Source: Vigna angularis (taxonomy: Eukaryota; Streptophyta; Magnoliopsida; Fabales; Fabaceae). Taken from it: a stretch of 64,000 nt of DNA. The DNA is taken from NCBI RefSeq assembly GCF_016808095.1, contig NC_068970.1, positions 16,164,501 through 16,228,500 of the forward strand, given 5' to 3'. Below the pieces are notes generated by a model. The model searched no databases and was not told the DNA's origin. It saw nothing but the letters and a program-made list of their open reading frames with translations. Both the position numbers and the translations under genes were made by a program. Positions 53,472-64,000 of the stretch are shown here, piece by piece. How positions within the stretch are numbered: the stretch's first letter is position 1; each line of letters opens with the position of its first letter.

Positions 53472-54336
53472 CTAAACAGATGGAGAGAAGTAATGAGTCT
53501 GTTCAAAGAATGTGACATTGGCAGACATGTAATACTTCTTAGTTTCAGGAGAGTAACACCGATATCCTTTTTGAAGTCGAGAATAGCCTAAGAAGACACA
53601 TTTGAGAGCGCGAGCGGAGAGTTTGTCTAGACCTGGAGACATGTCATGAACAAAACATACACAGCCAAACACTCGGGGAGATGTATGAAAGAGAGGATCA
53701 TTAGGAAACAAAATGGAGAAAGGGACTTTATTATTAAGAGAGGAGGAGGGCATCCTATTAATAAGATAACATGTAGTTAAGATGGCATCCCCCAGTGATG
53801 GACAGGAATATGGGCACCAAGCAAAAGGGTACGAGTAGTTTCAACCAAGTGTCTATTTTTTCGTTCTGCTATACCATTTTGTTGTGGTGTATGAGGACAA
53901 GTAAACTGATGTAAGATACCATGGGAACTCAAGATGGCAGAAAAGGAGGATGAGAAATACTCTTTTGCATTATCACTTCTTAATATTTTGATTACTTGAC
54001 CAAATTGATTCTTGATTTCATTCAAAAAGATGTAAAGATAGCTAACAATTCAGAATGATTTTTCATAAGATAAACCCAAGTACATCATGAATATTCATCA
54101 ATAAAGGTAACAAAATATATAAAATCAAAGGAGGAGATATGACTAGGTCCCCATATATCAGAATGGATGATGGAAAAACTAGAATTACATATTGATTGAG
54201 ACCTTTTAGGAAAGGACGATCTAAAATGTTTTCCTAATTGACATGACTCACATTCTAAGGTTTGGAGACCACTAAGTTCAGGACACATCTTTTTTAATTT
54301 GGACAAATGAGGATGACCAAGTCGATCATGTAGCAC
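53472..54336 (-). pseudogene. Copia GAG-pre-integrase and integrase, frame-broken
   Basis: In three pieces. 54336-54085 holds the pre-integrase zinc-type motif (DRLGHPHLSKLKKM, CESCQLGKH) and the first integrase aspartate (HSDIWGPS). 54025-53777 holds the second aspartate and glutamate regions (LRSDNAKEYFSS, HTPQQNGIAERKNRHLVE). 53753-53472 holds the C-terminal part (PRVFGCVCFVHDMSPGLDKL, KCVFLGYSRLQKGYRCYSP). A stop or frameshift near 54026-54084 and another near 53760 separate them. Confidence 0.93.
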
Positions 54337-55648
54337 TTTAGGATTAGGAGCAGCAACACAGGCACCCTTGGACGAGATCCAAAATGGTATAATCCGCCAG
54401 CTTCATATCCTTCTCCAATTTGTCTCCCCGAACCATGCTCCTGTATAACAAAAGATTTATGATCAAAGGTTATTGAACAATTTAACATTTTAGTCAACTG
54501 GCTTAAGGAAATTAAATTAAAAGGACAATTAGGGACAAAGAGGACTGAGTTGAGATTAAGGGAGGGAGATAAAGAAACATGACCGACTCTTTTGGAAGAA
54601 GTTTTAGATCCATTTGTAAGGGTTATGAAATGAGGTTTTTCTCGAAAGGAAATAGATGAGAACAAAGAGGTATTACCAGAAATGTGATCAGAAGCACCTG
54701 AGTCAATTACCCATGAATTTTGACCTTCCATAGATTGAGAAACGCTGGCTGTTGATGTATTGGGAGATTGAGATGGTTGTGCCAAGCTGTTAGACTTTAA
54801 CCTTAAATACTCTTGATATTCATCCTCAGAAAACATAGAAGTGGAAGTTTCAGTCTTCGAAATATTGGCGGTTTTGGAAGGGAAACCATGTAAGGAGTAG
54901 CAATTCTCTTGAGTATGACCCATCCTTTTACAGTATGTGCATTGAGGACGTCCCCGACCTCCTCGTCCTCCTCCTCCAGTGCCACGTCCTCCTCTTCCTC
55001 GTGTGGCAACCATGACAGATGGTTCCACTACTTCATGCGCTTCTTGAGTTTGAGGTACCAGGACACGCAGAAGGCGAGTGGTCAATGTTTCCGTAGAGGG
55101 GACCTCATGACTAGTTAGAAGTTGATCTCTGAGATGATCAAAATCGGGATGTAGGGCACAAAGGATCAACACCATGTAAAATTTGTCTAGTTTCTTTTTG
55201 ATATCCTCTAATGGATCTACTTCCAAAAACATCCTAAGTTCTTCGACAGCAGATTGGGCTTCAGCCATGAAGGACACATATCATGGTCTGCCATTTTAAG
55301 AGATGCAAGCTTGTTCGTAGTGTCATAGAGATGTTGAATATCCTTGGCATAAATGCTTTGGGCTTTCTTCCAAAAGGAGTGACAAGTTTTGAAAGCCCTC
55401 AAAGATACAAGAAGTTTGGGTTCCACTGATTGCCATAACAGGGCACACAACTGGAAATCTACTTGTTTCCACTGATCAGCTTTTTCAGTAGGTACATGGC
55501 TTCCATCTCGCTCAAGGTGGTCATAATGCCCTTGGCCAAGGAACCACATTTCAACGACAGCAGACCATGATAGATAATTTTTTCCATTTAGCTTCTCAGA
55601 GGTAATTGATGGACTTCCAGAGAAGGAAAGAGTAGTGCCAGATGTCAT
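54294..55648 (-). pseudogene. Copia gag and protease, frame-broken
   Basis: 55648-55217 is the gag N-terminus (KLNGKNYLSWSAVVEMWFLG, UBN2-type). After a frameshift near 55270, 55277-54294 continues gag with the zinc knuckle CTYCKRMGHTQENCYSLHG. It then reads into the aspartic protease (NSWVIDSGASDHISGN, catalytic DSGA). A Gly/Arg-rich stretch precedes the knuckle. 55650-55862 is the GC-rich leader, with no supported gene on either strand. Confidence 0.93.
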
Positions 55649-55862
55649 TTCTGAAGAAGACGAATAGTACTAGCGAGGAACAAGAAAACCCTAAGGGTTT
55701 AGACGAAGGAAACTGTGACAATGATGGACGACGGTGGCCGGCAACGACGGGCAGTGGCCGGCGACGGACGGTGGTCGGTGACCGGCGGCGGGCAGCGGCG
55801 GACGACAAAGAACTGTGGCGCCGGACAAATATATATTACGAGACAGAAACCAGAGCGGGATC

Positions 55863-55879
55863 GACCCGCTCTGATACCA
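55863..55879 (-). promoter_or_regulatory. tRNA-Met primer-binding site of the first copia element
   Basis: TGGTATCAGAGCGGGTC on the minus strand, directly adjoining the 5' LTR; complementary to the 3' end of initiator tRNA-Met. Confidence 0.93.
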
Positions 55880-56104
55880 ACTTAAGATTGAAATTGTAAA
55901 ATAATTCTAGAGGGCTTGATTGATCTCTCTCACAATCTTCTATTTATAAGAATAAATTGATACACAAGTACATGATAAATAGGGTAACCCTAGACACAAT
56001 ATAATCATGATAAATAGGGTAATCCTAGACACAATATAATCATGATAAATAGGGTAACCCTTGACACACTATAATGATGATAAAATAGGATAAATATCCT
56101 AATA
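55880..56104 (-). repeat. 5' LTR of the first copia element
   Basis: 225 bp, same length as its partner. Its outer end has mutated from TG to TA (element orientation TATTAGG against TGTTAGG). Confidence 0.95.
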
Positions 56105-56233
56105 AAAACGTCTACACGTAATGTAATACTTAGTCCAATATTTGTTAAGTTTGTGAAAAAAAAGTTGAATTTATTATTATAATATAAGGTTTAAATAATA
56201 ATTCTGGTTATTTATTATTCTAAAGGATAGTAC

Positions 56234-56288
<55 letters not shown>

Positions 56289-56499
56289 AGAAATGACAAG
56301 TATATAAATCTACATAAATTATAATAATATCTAAATTATAACTAATACAATATTTGATTGTTTAATATCCCTTAATAGAATATTTGACATAGCTTAACAC
56401 ATTCACTTAAGTTGGTGCATGTATATCATACATTCTTAACTTGAATAAAGACTCATTAAACACTCTACTTGACACTTCTTTAGTGAGAACAACAGCCAA

Positions 56500-57847
56500 T
56501 TACAATTCTGATCTTACAAAGAGAAATGAAATTATTTCAGCTTCAAGCTTCTCTTTGATTAAATGTCTATCAATATCCATATGTTTTGTTATATCATGTT
56601 GCATAGGATTGTGAGCAATTGCTATAGTCGACATATTGTTACAGTACAAACTCATAGTTTCATTTGGTTTAAAGCTCAAATCTGATAACACATTTTTTAT
56701 CCAATAAAGTTCACATACACCTAGTGTTATACTTTTGAATTCTACTTCAGCACTAGATCTTGCTACTATAGGCTGTTTTTTACTCTTCCAAGTTACAAGA
56801 TTTCCTCCTACAAAAGTGAAGTATCTAGAGATAGATTTTCTATCATCTTTTGAACCTGCTTAATCTGCATTAGTGTACCATTCTACCTTTAAGTTCCCAT
56901 GATTTGAGAACAAGATTCCTTTCCCAAGAATGGACTTCAAATATCTCAAAATCCTCTCAATAACATCCATATAAAGCTTTTGTGGGTCATGCATAAATTG
57001 AATAACGATATTTACTGCATAAGTGATATCTGGACATGTATGGCATAAATAAATAAATTTTCCTACCAGCCTTTGGTATCTTTCTCTGTCTATGCTTGCT
57101 GAATTTGAGCATTGAAAGAGTTTATGTTTTTTCCAATTGGTGTATCAACTGGTTTACTCCCAAGCAGTCCAGTTTTCGATAATAAATCAATAGTATATTT
57201 TCTTTGGCATAGGAAAATACCATGTTTTGATCTAACTACTTCAATACCTAAAAAATATTAATGTTTCCAAGTTGTTTCATCTCAAATTCAGATGCAAGAT
57301 ATTGTTGTAAACTAGAAATCTCATCTTGGTCATTTCCTGTAACAATCATGATATCTACATATATAATCAACGCTGTAATTTTTCATTTTTCTCTCTTCAA
57401 AAATAAGGTGTGATTAGAGTTACTTGCTCTATAGCCAAAAATCTTCATAAAGGTAAACCTTCCTAACCATGCTCTTGGGGATTGTTTTAATCCATATAGA
57501 GCATTCTTTAATTTGGAAACCTTCATTCCAATTGAATTTGTCATGCCTGTTGGAGAATCCATATAAATTTCTTCTAAAATTTCTCCATGTAGGAAAACAT
57601 TTTTCACATCAAATTGTATAAGAGGCCAATCTTGGTTTGCAGCTAGCGATAGAAGTATTCTCATAATGTTGAGCTTGGCTACCGGTGCAAACATCTCTTG
57701 GTAATCTACACCATAAGACCGAGTATAACCTTTAGCCACAAGTCGTGCTTTATACCTCTCAATAGTTCCATCAACTTTATGCTTAATTATAAATATCCAT
57801 TTGTAGCCACAATTTTCTTCTCTCTTGGTAAGGACACGAGATCTCAA
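56500..57847 (-). pseudogene. RT and RNase H remnants of the second copia element
   Basis: 57847-57383 is RT (ERYKARLVAKGYTRSYGVDY, FDVKNVFLHGEILEEIYMDS, ALYGLKQSPRAWLGRF). It is followed by decayed frames around the YVD motif (57360-57340). RNase H ends at 56691-56500 (LYCNNMSTIAIAHNPMQHD, TKHMDIDRHLIKEKL). An acidic 'WCTNADYAG'-like remnant lies near 56880. Confidence 0.88.
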
Positions 57848-58029
57848 GTGTTGTGTTTTTCTAAAGTTGTCATCTCCTCAGCCATTGCTTTGGTCCATCT
57901 AGAATCTGCCAAAGCTTCCTATATATTACTAGGAATAGAAGTTGAAGATAATTGAGATACAAATTATGCATATGACTGTAATAACATGTGAGATTACACA
58001 TATTTACTAATGAGATATTTAACTTTGGC

Positions 58030-58901
58030 TTAGAGGTCTAGTTCATATTTAGCTGGAGGTTGACCATGGTTAGAACAGGGTTGAAGATTATATTGAACAA
58101 TAATAGACTCAGTGTTTGGTGTGCTGGTGGTCTCACGCAGACAAGAATCAATTCCATGATCAATTTCATCTAAATTAGTATTATCAAATATAGGATCAGA
58201 AGGTACCTCTAAAGAGTCAAGATGAACTTGTGGAGAAGATTGAGCCACTTGGTTATGATAAGAAGACATTGTATTATCTAGAAAAGAAGGGTCCATATTT
58301 AGGATTGGCTCACTTCCTGCAGAATGATCCTCACACAATAATTTATCTTCACAATATAATTTTATATCTGAGATATCAAACATACTAACATCATGATTAT
58401 GCACATCACTTTCATTGCTTCCCTGAAGTGGAGAATTAACATAAAATAAATTCATACTCATTAAATGTCACATCCATAGAGATATAAAATTTCTTTGATG
58501 GTGGATGGTAATAAGCACGATAACCTTTTTGAGTTGATCCATACCCAAAAAAAACACATTTGATAGCTCGTTCTTCAAGCTTTATACGTTGATGTGGGTG
58601 TAAGTGAACATATATAACACATCCAAAAATATGAGGTGGTGAATATACTATAAAAGGAAGGATACAATGATCAGACAACACATCAAAAGGCCTTCGAAAG
58701 TTCAGCACACTGGAAAGGGGTTTGATTAATTAAATAAACGACAGAGCTCACAGTCTCACCCCATAAATGAGATGGGACATTATCATCTATCAAAAGTGAT
58801 CTTGTCACCTCTAATATATGTCTATTTTTTCTCTCAGCCATTCCATTTTGTTGTGGTGAATAAGGACATGTATTTTGATGCAATATGTCTTTAGAGTTCA
58901 T
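58030..58901 (-). pseudogene. Integrase C-terminus and linker of the second copia element
   Basis: 58901-58683 has the integrase segment NTCPYSPQQNGMAERKNRHI; 58708-58436 has PPHIFGCVIYVHLHPHQRIK and CVFFGYGSTQKGYRAYYHPP. 58461-58030 is an acidic, Ser/Asp-rich linker between integrase and RT, unrecognisable by itself but in the expected place. Confidence 0.88.
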
Positions 58902-59195
58902 AAACTCTATTAATTCAGTCTTAAAATATTCTCCTCTATTGTCTGATCGGATGACTTTAATATGTGTTAAATTGTGTAACTATCATATGATAGAAGGAAC
59001 GAAACACATCACTTTTATGTTTAAGAAAATATACTCAGGTTATCCAAGTACAATTATCAACAAAAATGATAAACCATTTTTTTCTATTATGCGTAGATTG
59101 TGGGGCAGGATCCCAAACATATGTGTGAATTAATGAAAAAGGAAAATCAGTTTTTTTATTGCTTAAAGGAAATACAACACAATGAATTTTTGTCA

Positions 59196-60790
59196 TTACA
59201 CAAATTTAACAAAAAAATTAAAAATATTACATTTATGAGATAATAATGGAAATAATTTTTTTAGATAACCAAAAGAGGGATGTCCCAATCGTCTATGCCA
59301 TAACCAAATTTCCTTTTTTGTTTTAATCGTGTATGTGGTCATTCGCAAGACAAACCAACGCTCATTTATGAGTTTGTTGGGAAACATTTTCAAGATAATA
59401 CAATCCTTCTCTCTCTCTACCAGTTTCAATCTTTTCATTGGAATGAATGTTCTTAAAAAGACAATGGGTTGGGTAAAATGAGGCAACACAAGAATGTGAT
59501 TTGGTTAACTTGGTGACAAAGAGAACATTACAATTCAATGTAGGAACAAATAAAACATCAAGAATCGATAAGGAGGGTGAAAGAGATATAATACATACAC
59601 CTTCAATAGGAGATGAGACCCATTCACATTAATAATAACAGTTTTAGAACAACTAGGAGAAAAATTAGTAAATTTGTGAGGATCACAGGTCATATGATCA
59701 GTAACACCTGAATCAATTATCCAATTACTATCTCTAGTAATAACAAAAAAATTAAGATCAGAGTTAGATATACCTGACTTGGTCACAATCCAACAACAGT
59801 AGAAATATGACTCTTGGAAGCAGCTTCTACCTTGGTATTGGGAGTAGTTTTGCCTTTTGGATGCCAATTCGGATAGCCATGGAGTTTAAAACATGTCTCC
59901 ATGACATGATTATCCCTATTGCAGTGGCTACACTTGTGGATTCCTTTCTTAGTAAACTTCTTAACAATAAAGGAAGCCCCCATACTAGACTCACTATCAA
60001 GCATAGCCTATTGGCGATTTGCCTCAACACAAATAGTTGCATAAACAAATTGAACATTTGGAAGGGGAGTGGTAGCAAGGATACGACCACAAACGACATC
60101 CAAATGTGTATCCAGGCCAGCCAAAAAAACATAAACTCGTTGAGAATTAATCATCTTATTATACTTCTCAACATCTTTAGGACATTCCATGGTACAATTC
60201 GTGACAGTATCATACTCTAGCCATAATCTTTGCAATTTACTAAAATATGTAATAATAACTCTTCCATTTTGCTTAATAGAGATTACCTCACGATATAATT
60301 GATATGATCGGGACACATCCCGGTTGACAAAGTATGTTTGATGCACAATGTCCTAGATGTCCTTTGTCGTAGCTAAGTGAATAAAGAGGGATCTGATTTC
60401 TTTCGTCATGGAGTCCAAAAGCCAAGACTTGACTAGGAAGTTTTCATCTTCCCATGCTTCATATTCATTAGATTTCTTGTTTTCTGGTGTAGCCTTTGTT
60501 CCAGAGATGTAACCCCAACGTTTTCTGCCTCTGATCTTGTTTTGTGCGTTCAAAGACCACTCAACATAGTTGGTGTCGTCAAGCCGTTCAAGGGTGAGCG
60601 ATTCATGCATAAGGGTAGCAGCGAAAGTCCCAAAATCATGTTTTTTCGATTGATTTTTATAAGAAGAAACCATAAAAAAATATTCAATGAAAAAAGAAAC
60701 ATTGATTCCTATATTGTAAAGGATATCAGTGTTTGACTCTTGATACCATATAAAATAAGGTTTAAAGAATAATTCTAATGTGTTATTCAA
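59196..60790 (-). pseudogene. Gag, protease and pre-integrase of the second copia element
   Basis: 60790-60353 carries the gag start (LTLERLDDTNYVEWSLNAQN, RGRKRWGYISGTK). 60346-60008 carries the rest of gag (FSKLQRLWLEYDTV, VYVFLAGLDTHLDVV). 60004-59783 carries the zinc knuckle CSHCNRDNHVMETCFKLHG. 59867-59535 carries the protease NWIIDSGVTDHMT, where the usual DSGA is DSGV. 59489-59196 has the pre-integrase motif WHRRLGHPSFGYLKKLFP. Confidence 0.88.
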
Positions 60791-61119
60791 AAGAGTAGAG
60801 TACCATATATATTAAAGGAATAACAAGTATACAAATCTAGAAAAATTATAATAATATTTAAATTATACATAACATAATATTTGATTGTCTAATATCCTTT
60901 GACATATCTTAACAATTACTAGTAAAACAATGTTTGTGCGTTTTGTAATAGGTACCAGTAAAAAAAATTTGAATTTATTACTAATATAGAACTTCTTTTT
61001 TATATATATTTGAAAAATTATTTTTAAAATAAAAAAATCATTATATATTTTGAGATACAATCCAGAATTCTAGAATTATTAATGAAGGAGCACTAGTAAA
61101 AAAACAACATTTAACCTCG

Positions 61120-61580
61120 CACAATAGGCTTCGGTTTAGACGAAACCGAAGCCTATCAGAACGCGATGACATTTTTGTAGATTAGGTGAACTTATATGCC
61201 TCGGTTGAATAGGAATCAAAGCATATAACGCTTATGACCTCGGTTCAAGTACATAACCGGTGCCTAATACTCTTCCAAAATTTCACCCGCCCCTCTGCAA
61301 ACTTACTTTTGCCTGTCACCTCACCTACGACTTTGGTTCTCTACAAAACCGAGGCGATATGTGTTGCACAGAGCTGACAAGTCTGATCAGAGCAGTTCAG
61401 ATTCTCTCTGTTCCACCCCTACGACATCGGTTCACTCAGAACTGGTGTGGAAAACTTCAGTTTATGCTTCGGTTGGCGCCAAACTGAAGCGTATAAGTGA
61501 GGCATAGGCATCAATTGATGCTTTAACCGAGGCATATATGGGTTTATTGCTTCGGCTAAAGGTAGAACCGAGGTAGTATC
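61120..61580. repeat. Left subterminal repeats of the CACTA element
   Basis: Variants of 'ggcttcggttt', 'gcctcggttgaa', 'cgaggcatat' and complements, about every 30-60 bases; presumed transposase-binding sites. Confidence 0.8.
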
Positions 61581-61961
61581 GGTCACGATAAGTCAAAAAT
61601 TTTAACCCTACTGTTCATTTTCTTCTTCGTTGCAAAGGTTGTTCTTCTTCTTGGCGCTGTTCTCGCACACTCCGTTTGCTTCTTTGCTTCATTTTCTTCG
61701 TTGCTCCATTTCTTTCTATTGTTGCACCACCCTCCATTGCCTCTGCCTGGATTGCTTTTGTGTTGGTGCTCAGTTTGCTCCATTGTTGTCGCCGCTGTAC
61801 TGGGCTGCCCGCAGCACCGCCCTTGCTGAAACGCCTGACCTAGACATTTGGTTGGTGATGTATCTAATCCTCCGGTAAACACTCGTACTATGTACTTCTC
61901 AATTTTAATATTTACTTCTAATTGACGTTATAACATAACCATTTTTTTCATGTAACAACAG

Positions 61962-62903
61962 ATAGGAGGTCAAGAGGGAAGTCCTACACCGAAGAAGACT
62001 CAATTATCTGGGGACGACCCTCTTGGTGCGTTAGACGAGCTTGCTAAAATCATTTCAGATGCACCGATGAATGTACACTGGGATTCTACTACATTTGGAA
62101 GAGAAGCTCAAATCCCATTGTACTTGCATTATCAAGATGTTAGGGAGCTTGCGTCGGGGAGAGAAGAAATTAATATTACACTCATTCAGCTGTGGATGAT
62201 GTAAGTTTATGAGAACTTTTTTATATAATTATTTTTTATCAAGTTACTTATATAAGATTATTTCTTCATTTTAGGTATATGTTTGATGTTAGTAACAAGA
62301 AGGGGTTCAACGATGTATATGGGTTCATTAACCCCTCTATGACTCATGAAAGAAATAAATTTGATGATATCCAAACATACATTTATATACATGGGTAAGT
62401 AAAGTTTGTTAACTTTAAAGTTTCATTTATTAATTTTGGTATATGACAATGAAGTTATTACCAATTTCAGGTGTCATTGGCAGTTACTTGTGATCTCCAT
62501 ACCGGAGAACATTGCTGTCTGGTTTTGTTCATTACACAAGTCTCCTCCCAGCCGTCTTAGACATGTAGTAGATTGGTAAGAACCTCAATGTTTCAACTTT
62601 CTTTGTTATATAAATGTATGCTAAAGCAAGTTTTTTAATAGTTCCCTTGCAACACATATGATGTTATCTGGGAGATCTACTGCTACAGCTAAAAAGCTTG
62701 CATGAGTTGCCCTTAAGGTTTGGTATTTTAGTCCATACTTTGTTACATTTGGTTCCATTCAAATGATGTTACTTAACATTTTATAATTATGATGATATAT
62801 TGTAGTGTAATAGACAAACGGGGTCATATGAATGTGGTTATTACGTCATGTTTTGGATTATGACCATTATTCGTGCACATTTCACCAGTGGATGGGAAAC
62901 GGT
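61962..62903 (+). pseudogene. Ulp1/C48-like cysteine protease gene in the CACTA element
   Basis: Spliced reading on the plus strand: exons about 61962-62200, 62275-62394, 62471-62575, a decayed exon near 62642-62720 with an in-frame stop (KKLA then TGA), and about 62806-62903. An upstream exon ending at 61875 would join in frame (SNPP then IGGQEGS). Conserved points: LDELAKIISDAPMN; a catalytic-type His (HWQLLVISIPEN at 62471); Asp in HVVDW; and Gln/Cys in NRQTGSYECGYYVM, with the Cys codon at 62833-62835. This order is that of Ulp1/SUMO-protease domains that plant transposons often carry. Full length would be several hundred residues; the N-terminal half is missing or unrecognised. Likely non-functional. 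Confidence 0.7.
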
Positions 62904-63389
62904 AATATTTAGGTTTGAATTTTATTTTCTCTATAGTTTAGATTTCATATACACTAATTGAAATCATTGTGTTTTATGCAAAGATTCAATAGGACTGCTC
63001 CAATTCCAGAGAAGTCACTTCAACTCGTGAGGAAAACACTAGCTAAATATGTAATTCAATTATATAATAGTATGTAGTAGATATTAGGATATAGTAAGTT
63101 CTAAGTTTATGTTTCTAAGTTATTTTATGCTTTTCTACATTATTATTAGTTTAACTTTGTACATTGCATTGATTTATGCTTCAAACTTGATTTATGATTA
63201 CATTGGATTGATTTATACTTCTAAGAAGTTGAGTTATGATTCCATTGAATGTATTTATGTTTTAATATAATTTTCATTCAAAATATACGTTTCTGGATTA
63301 TTCTGGACTGTTCTGGCTATAAATATATATGCAGGTCTGTTTCTGTAGTTGGGAATGTAGCAGAAACATACCTCATTTAAAAAAAACAG

Positions 63390-63720
63390 GGAAATATGCC
63401 TCGGTTGAGGTCATAACCGAGGTAGAATAACCTCCTATGGCATCGGTTAAGGTCATACCCGATGCAGAAAGGCTGGCGGACTGAAAAAAAAAACAAAAAT
63501 GGGCTCTACTGCCTCGGTTAGGGTCCCAACCGAGGTAATAGAGGGGGACATACTACCTCGGTTCAGGAGGAATCGAGGCATAAAGTCCTACGAAAAAAAA
63601 TAAAAAAACCAAAACATGTATTACCTCGATTAGGGCTGAACCTAGGCCAAATCCTCTCCTTTTATGCCTCGATTTCCACCCGAGGCAAAAAGTATGCTTG
63701 GATATGCCTCAGGTCGGGAA
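63390..63720. repeat. Right subterminal repeats of the CACTA element
   Basis: Words such as 'tgcctcggttgagg', 'cataaccgagg', 'catcggttaagg' and 'tacctcggttcagg' in both orientations, mirroring the left side. Confidence 0.8.
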
Positions 63721-63776
63721 CCGCTACCTATAGCCAAAAGTAACTGCTGTCGTTTCTCCTGACTGCACTAGTGGAG

Positions 63777-64000
63777 AGACTAGGACCCTCACCATGAAAT
63801 ACTCGCATAGCCAGATTATCTTTTTAAATATATGGGGTGTAGTTAGAATACAATGCAAAAAATAGTCATATTTAATTTTTCATTAAAAAACTGAAGAGGC
63901 CCAGTAGGGCATCTTTAAAAATTAAGTTTGCATTAATTTCATAGTTACCGTAGCATGAACTGTCCAATTAATTACAATGCCAAGGACCCAAAAATATCAT
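63777..64000. other. Flanking DNA, nothing recognised
   Basis: AT-rich sequence to the window edge without a supported feature. Confidence 0.5.

Larger units (their letters stand above)
51372..56104 (-). mobile_element. Ty1/copia LTR retrotransposon, near-complete, inactive
   Basis: A 4733-bp element with two 225-bp LTRs (51372-51596 and 55880-56104) and the 5-bp target duplication AAAAC (51367-51371 and 56105-56109). Transcription runs right to left: 5' LTR, primer site, gag, protease, integrase, RT, RNase H, polypurine tract, 3' LTR. By eye the LTRs differ at about 11 of 225 positions, almost all transitions, so the insertion is fairly recent on an evolutionary scale. Domain order integrase before RT marks it as copia. 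Several stops and frameshifts break the polyprotein, so it is non-autonomous now. Confidence 0.96.
56184..60914 (-). mobile_element. Second Ty1/copia element, older, decayed
   Basis: LTRs at about 56184-56399 and 60755-60914 share 'ataaggttta', 'ataattct', 'aatatttgattg.ctaatat' and end 'cttaaca'. The left copy is longer because of a (CA)n(TA)n microsatellite (56234-56279) and a small insertion. A tRNA-Met type primer site TGGTATCAAGAGTC lies at 60735-60748 (minus). The order gag, protease, integrase, RT, RNase H is complete, but every domain has stops or frameshifts. No clear target duplication. Same orientation as the first element, only 80 bases away, but a different family judged by LTR and gag. 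Confidence 0.9.
61091..63773 (+). mobile_element. CACTA-type DNA transposon carrying a protease-like gene
   Basis: Starts CACTAGTAAAAAAAC and ends GCACTAGTG, with the 3-bp duplication GAG on both sides (61088-61090 and 63774-63776). Both subterminal regions (61120-61580 and 63390-63720) are packed with direct and inverted 'cctcggtt' and 'aaccgagg' words, as in CACTA elements. No TNPD transposase was recognised, so it probably depends on a full-length relative. The terminal match beyond CACTAGT is poor, so the right end is somewhat less certain than the left. Confidence 0.8.

Overview
The window is nuclear DNA from a flowering plant, almost certainly a legume and probably of the Phaseoleae (Vigna/Phaseolus/Glycine relatives). 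Support comes from intron-rich genes with GT-AG splice sites and plant-only products, an AT-rich intergenic background with long (AT)n microsatellites, and repeat families that I recall from legume genomes (a small TRIM, an Ogre/Tat-type LTR, Ty1/copia and CACTA elements). The species call is inference; no database was searched.

Five host genes are visible, and all exon joins below were worked out by hand so that the reading frame closes. They are: a 3'-truncated expansin-like B gene at the left edge (1-943, minus); a complete expansin-like B1 paralogue (16282-17634, minus, 4 exons, 251 aa); CLPR4, the non-catalytic ClpR4 subunit of the plastid Clp protease (26528-33061, minus, 7 exons, 304 aa); LIL3, a light-harvesting-like protein (37849-39352, plus, 3 exons, 259 aa); and NAD(H)-glutamate dehydrogenase (40926-43792, minus, 9 exons, 412 aa). 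The EXLB1-CLPR4 adjacency also occurs on Arabidopsis chromosome 4 (At4g17030/At4g17040, from memory), so the gene order looks conserved although transposons have pushed the genes apart.

Transposons fill most of the rest. Left block (2-15 kb): LTR remnants, a decayed copia pol, a reversed TRIM-like piece, and a hAT transposon. Downstream of its transposase, the hAT region carries exon-sized fragments of three unrelated host genes (leucine aminopeptidase, enoyl-CoA hydratase, RAB GTPase), all in one orientation and still flanked by splice sites. The transposase is split by a 3.1-kb Ogre-like solo LTR with a 5-bp target duplication. Middle block: a complete TRIM at 22.75-23.13 kb with a 5-bp target duplication, and a decayed copia element at 34.1-36.6 kb interrupted by a solo LTR-like insertion (34485-35679) whose ends are ~80-bp inverted repeats.

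Right block (51-64 kb): two Ty1/copia elements lie end to end, both on the minus strand. The first (51372-56104) has two 225-bp LTRs, a tRNA-Met primer site, a polypurine tract and a 5-bp target duplication, and its frames are broken. The second (56184-60914) is older. A 2.7-kb CACTA-type element follows (61091-63773, 3-bp target duplication) and contains a spliced gene for a Ulp1/C48-like cysteine protease. I found no viral, CRISPR or bacterial-type system. The most unusual structure is the hAT region with three captured gene pieces.
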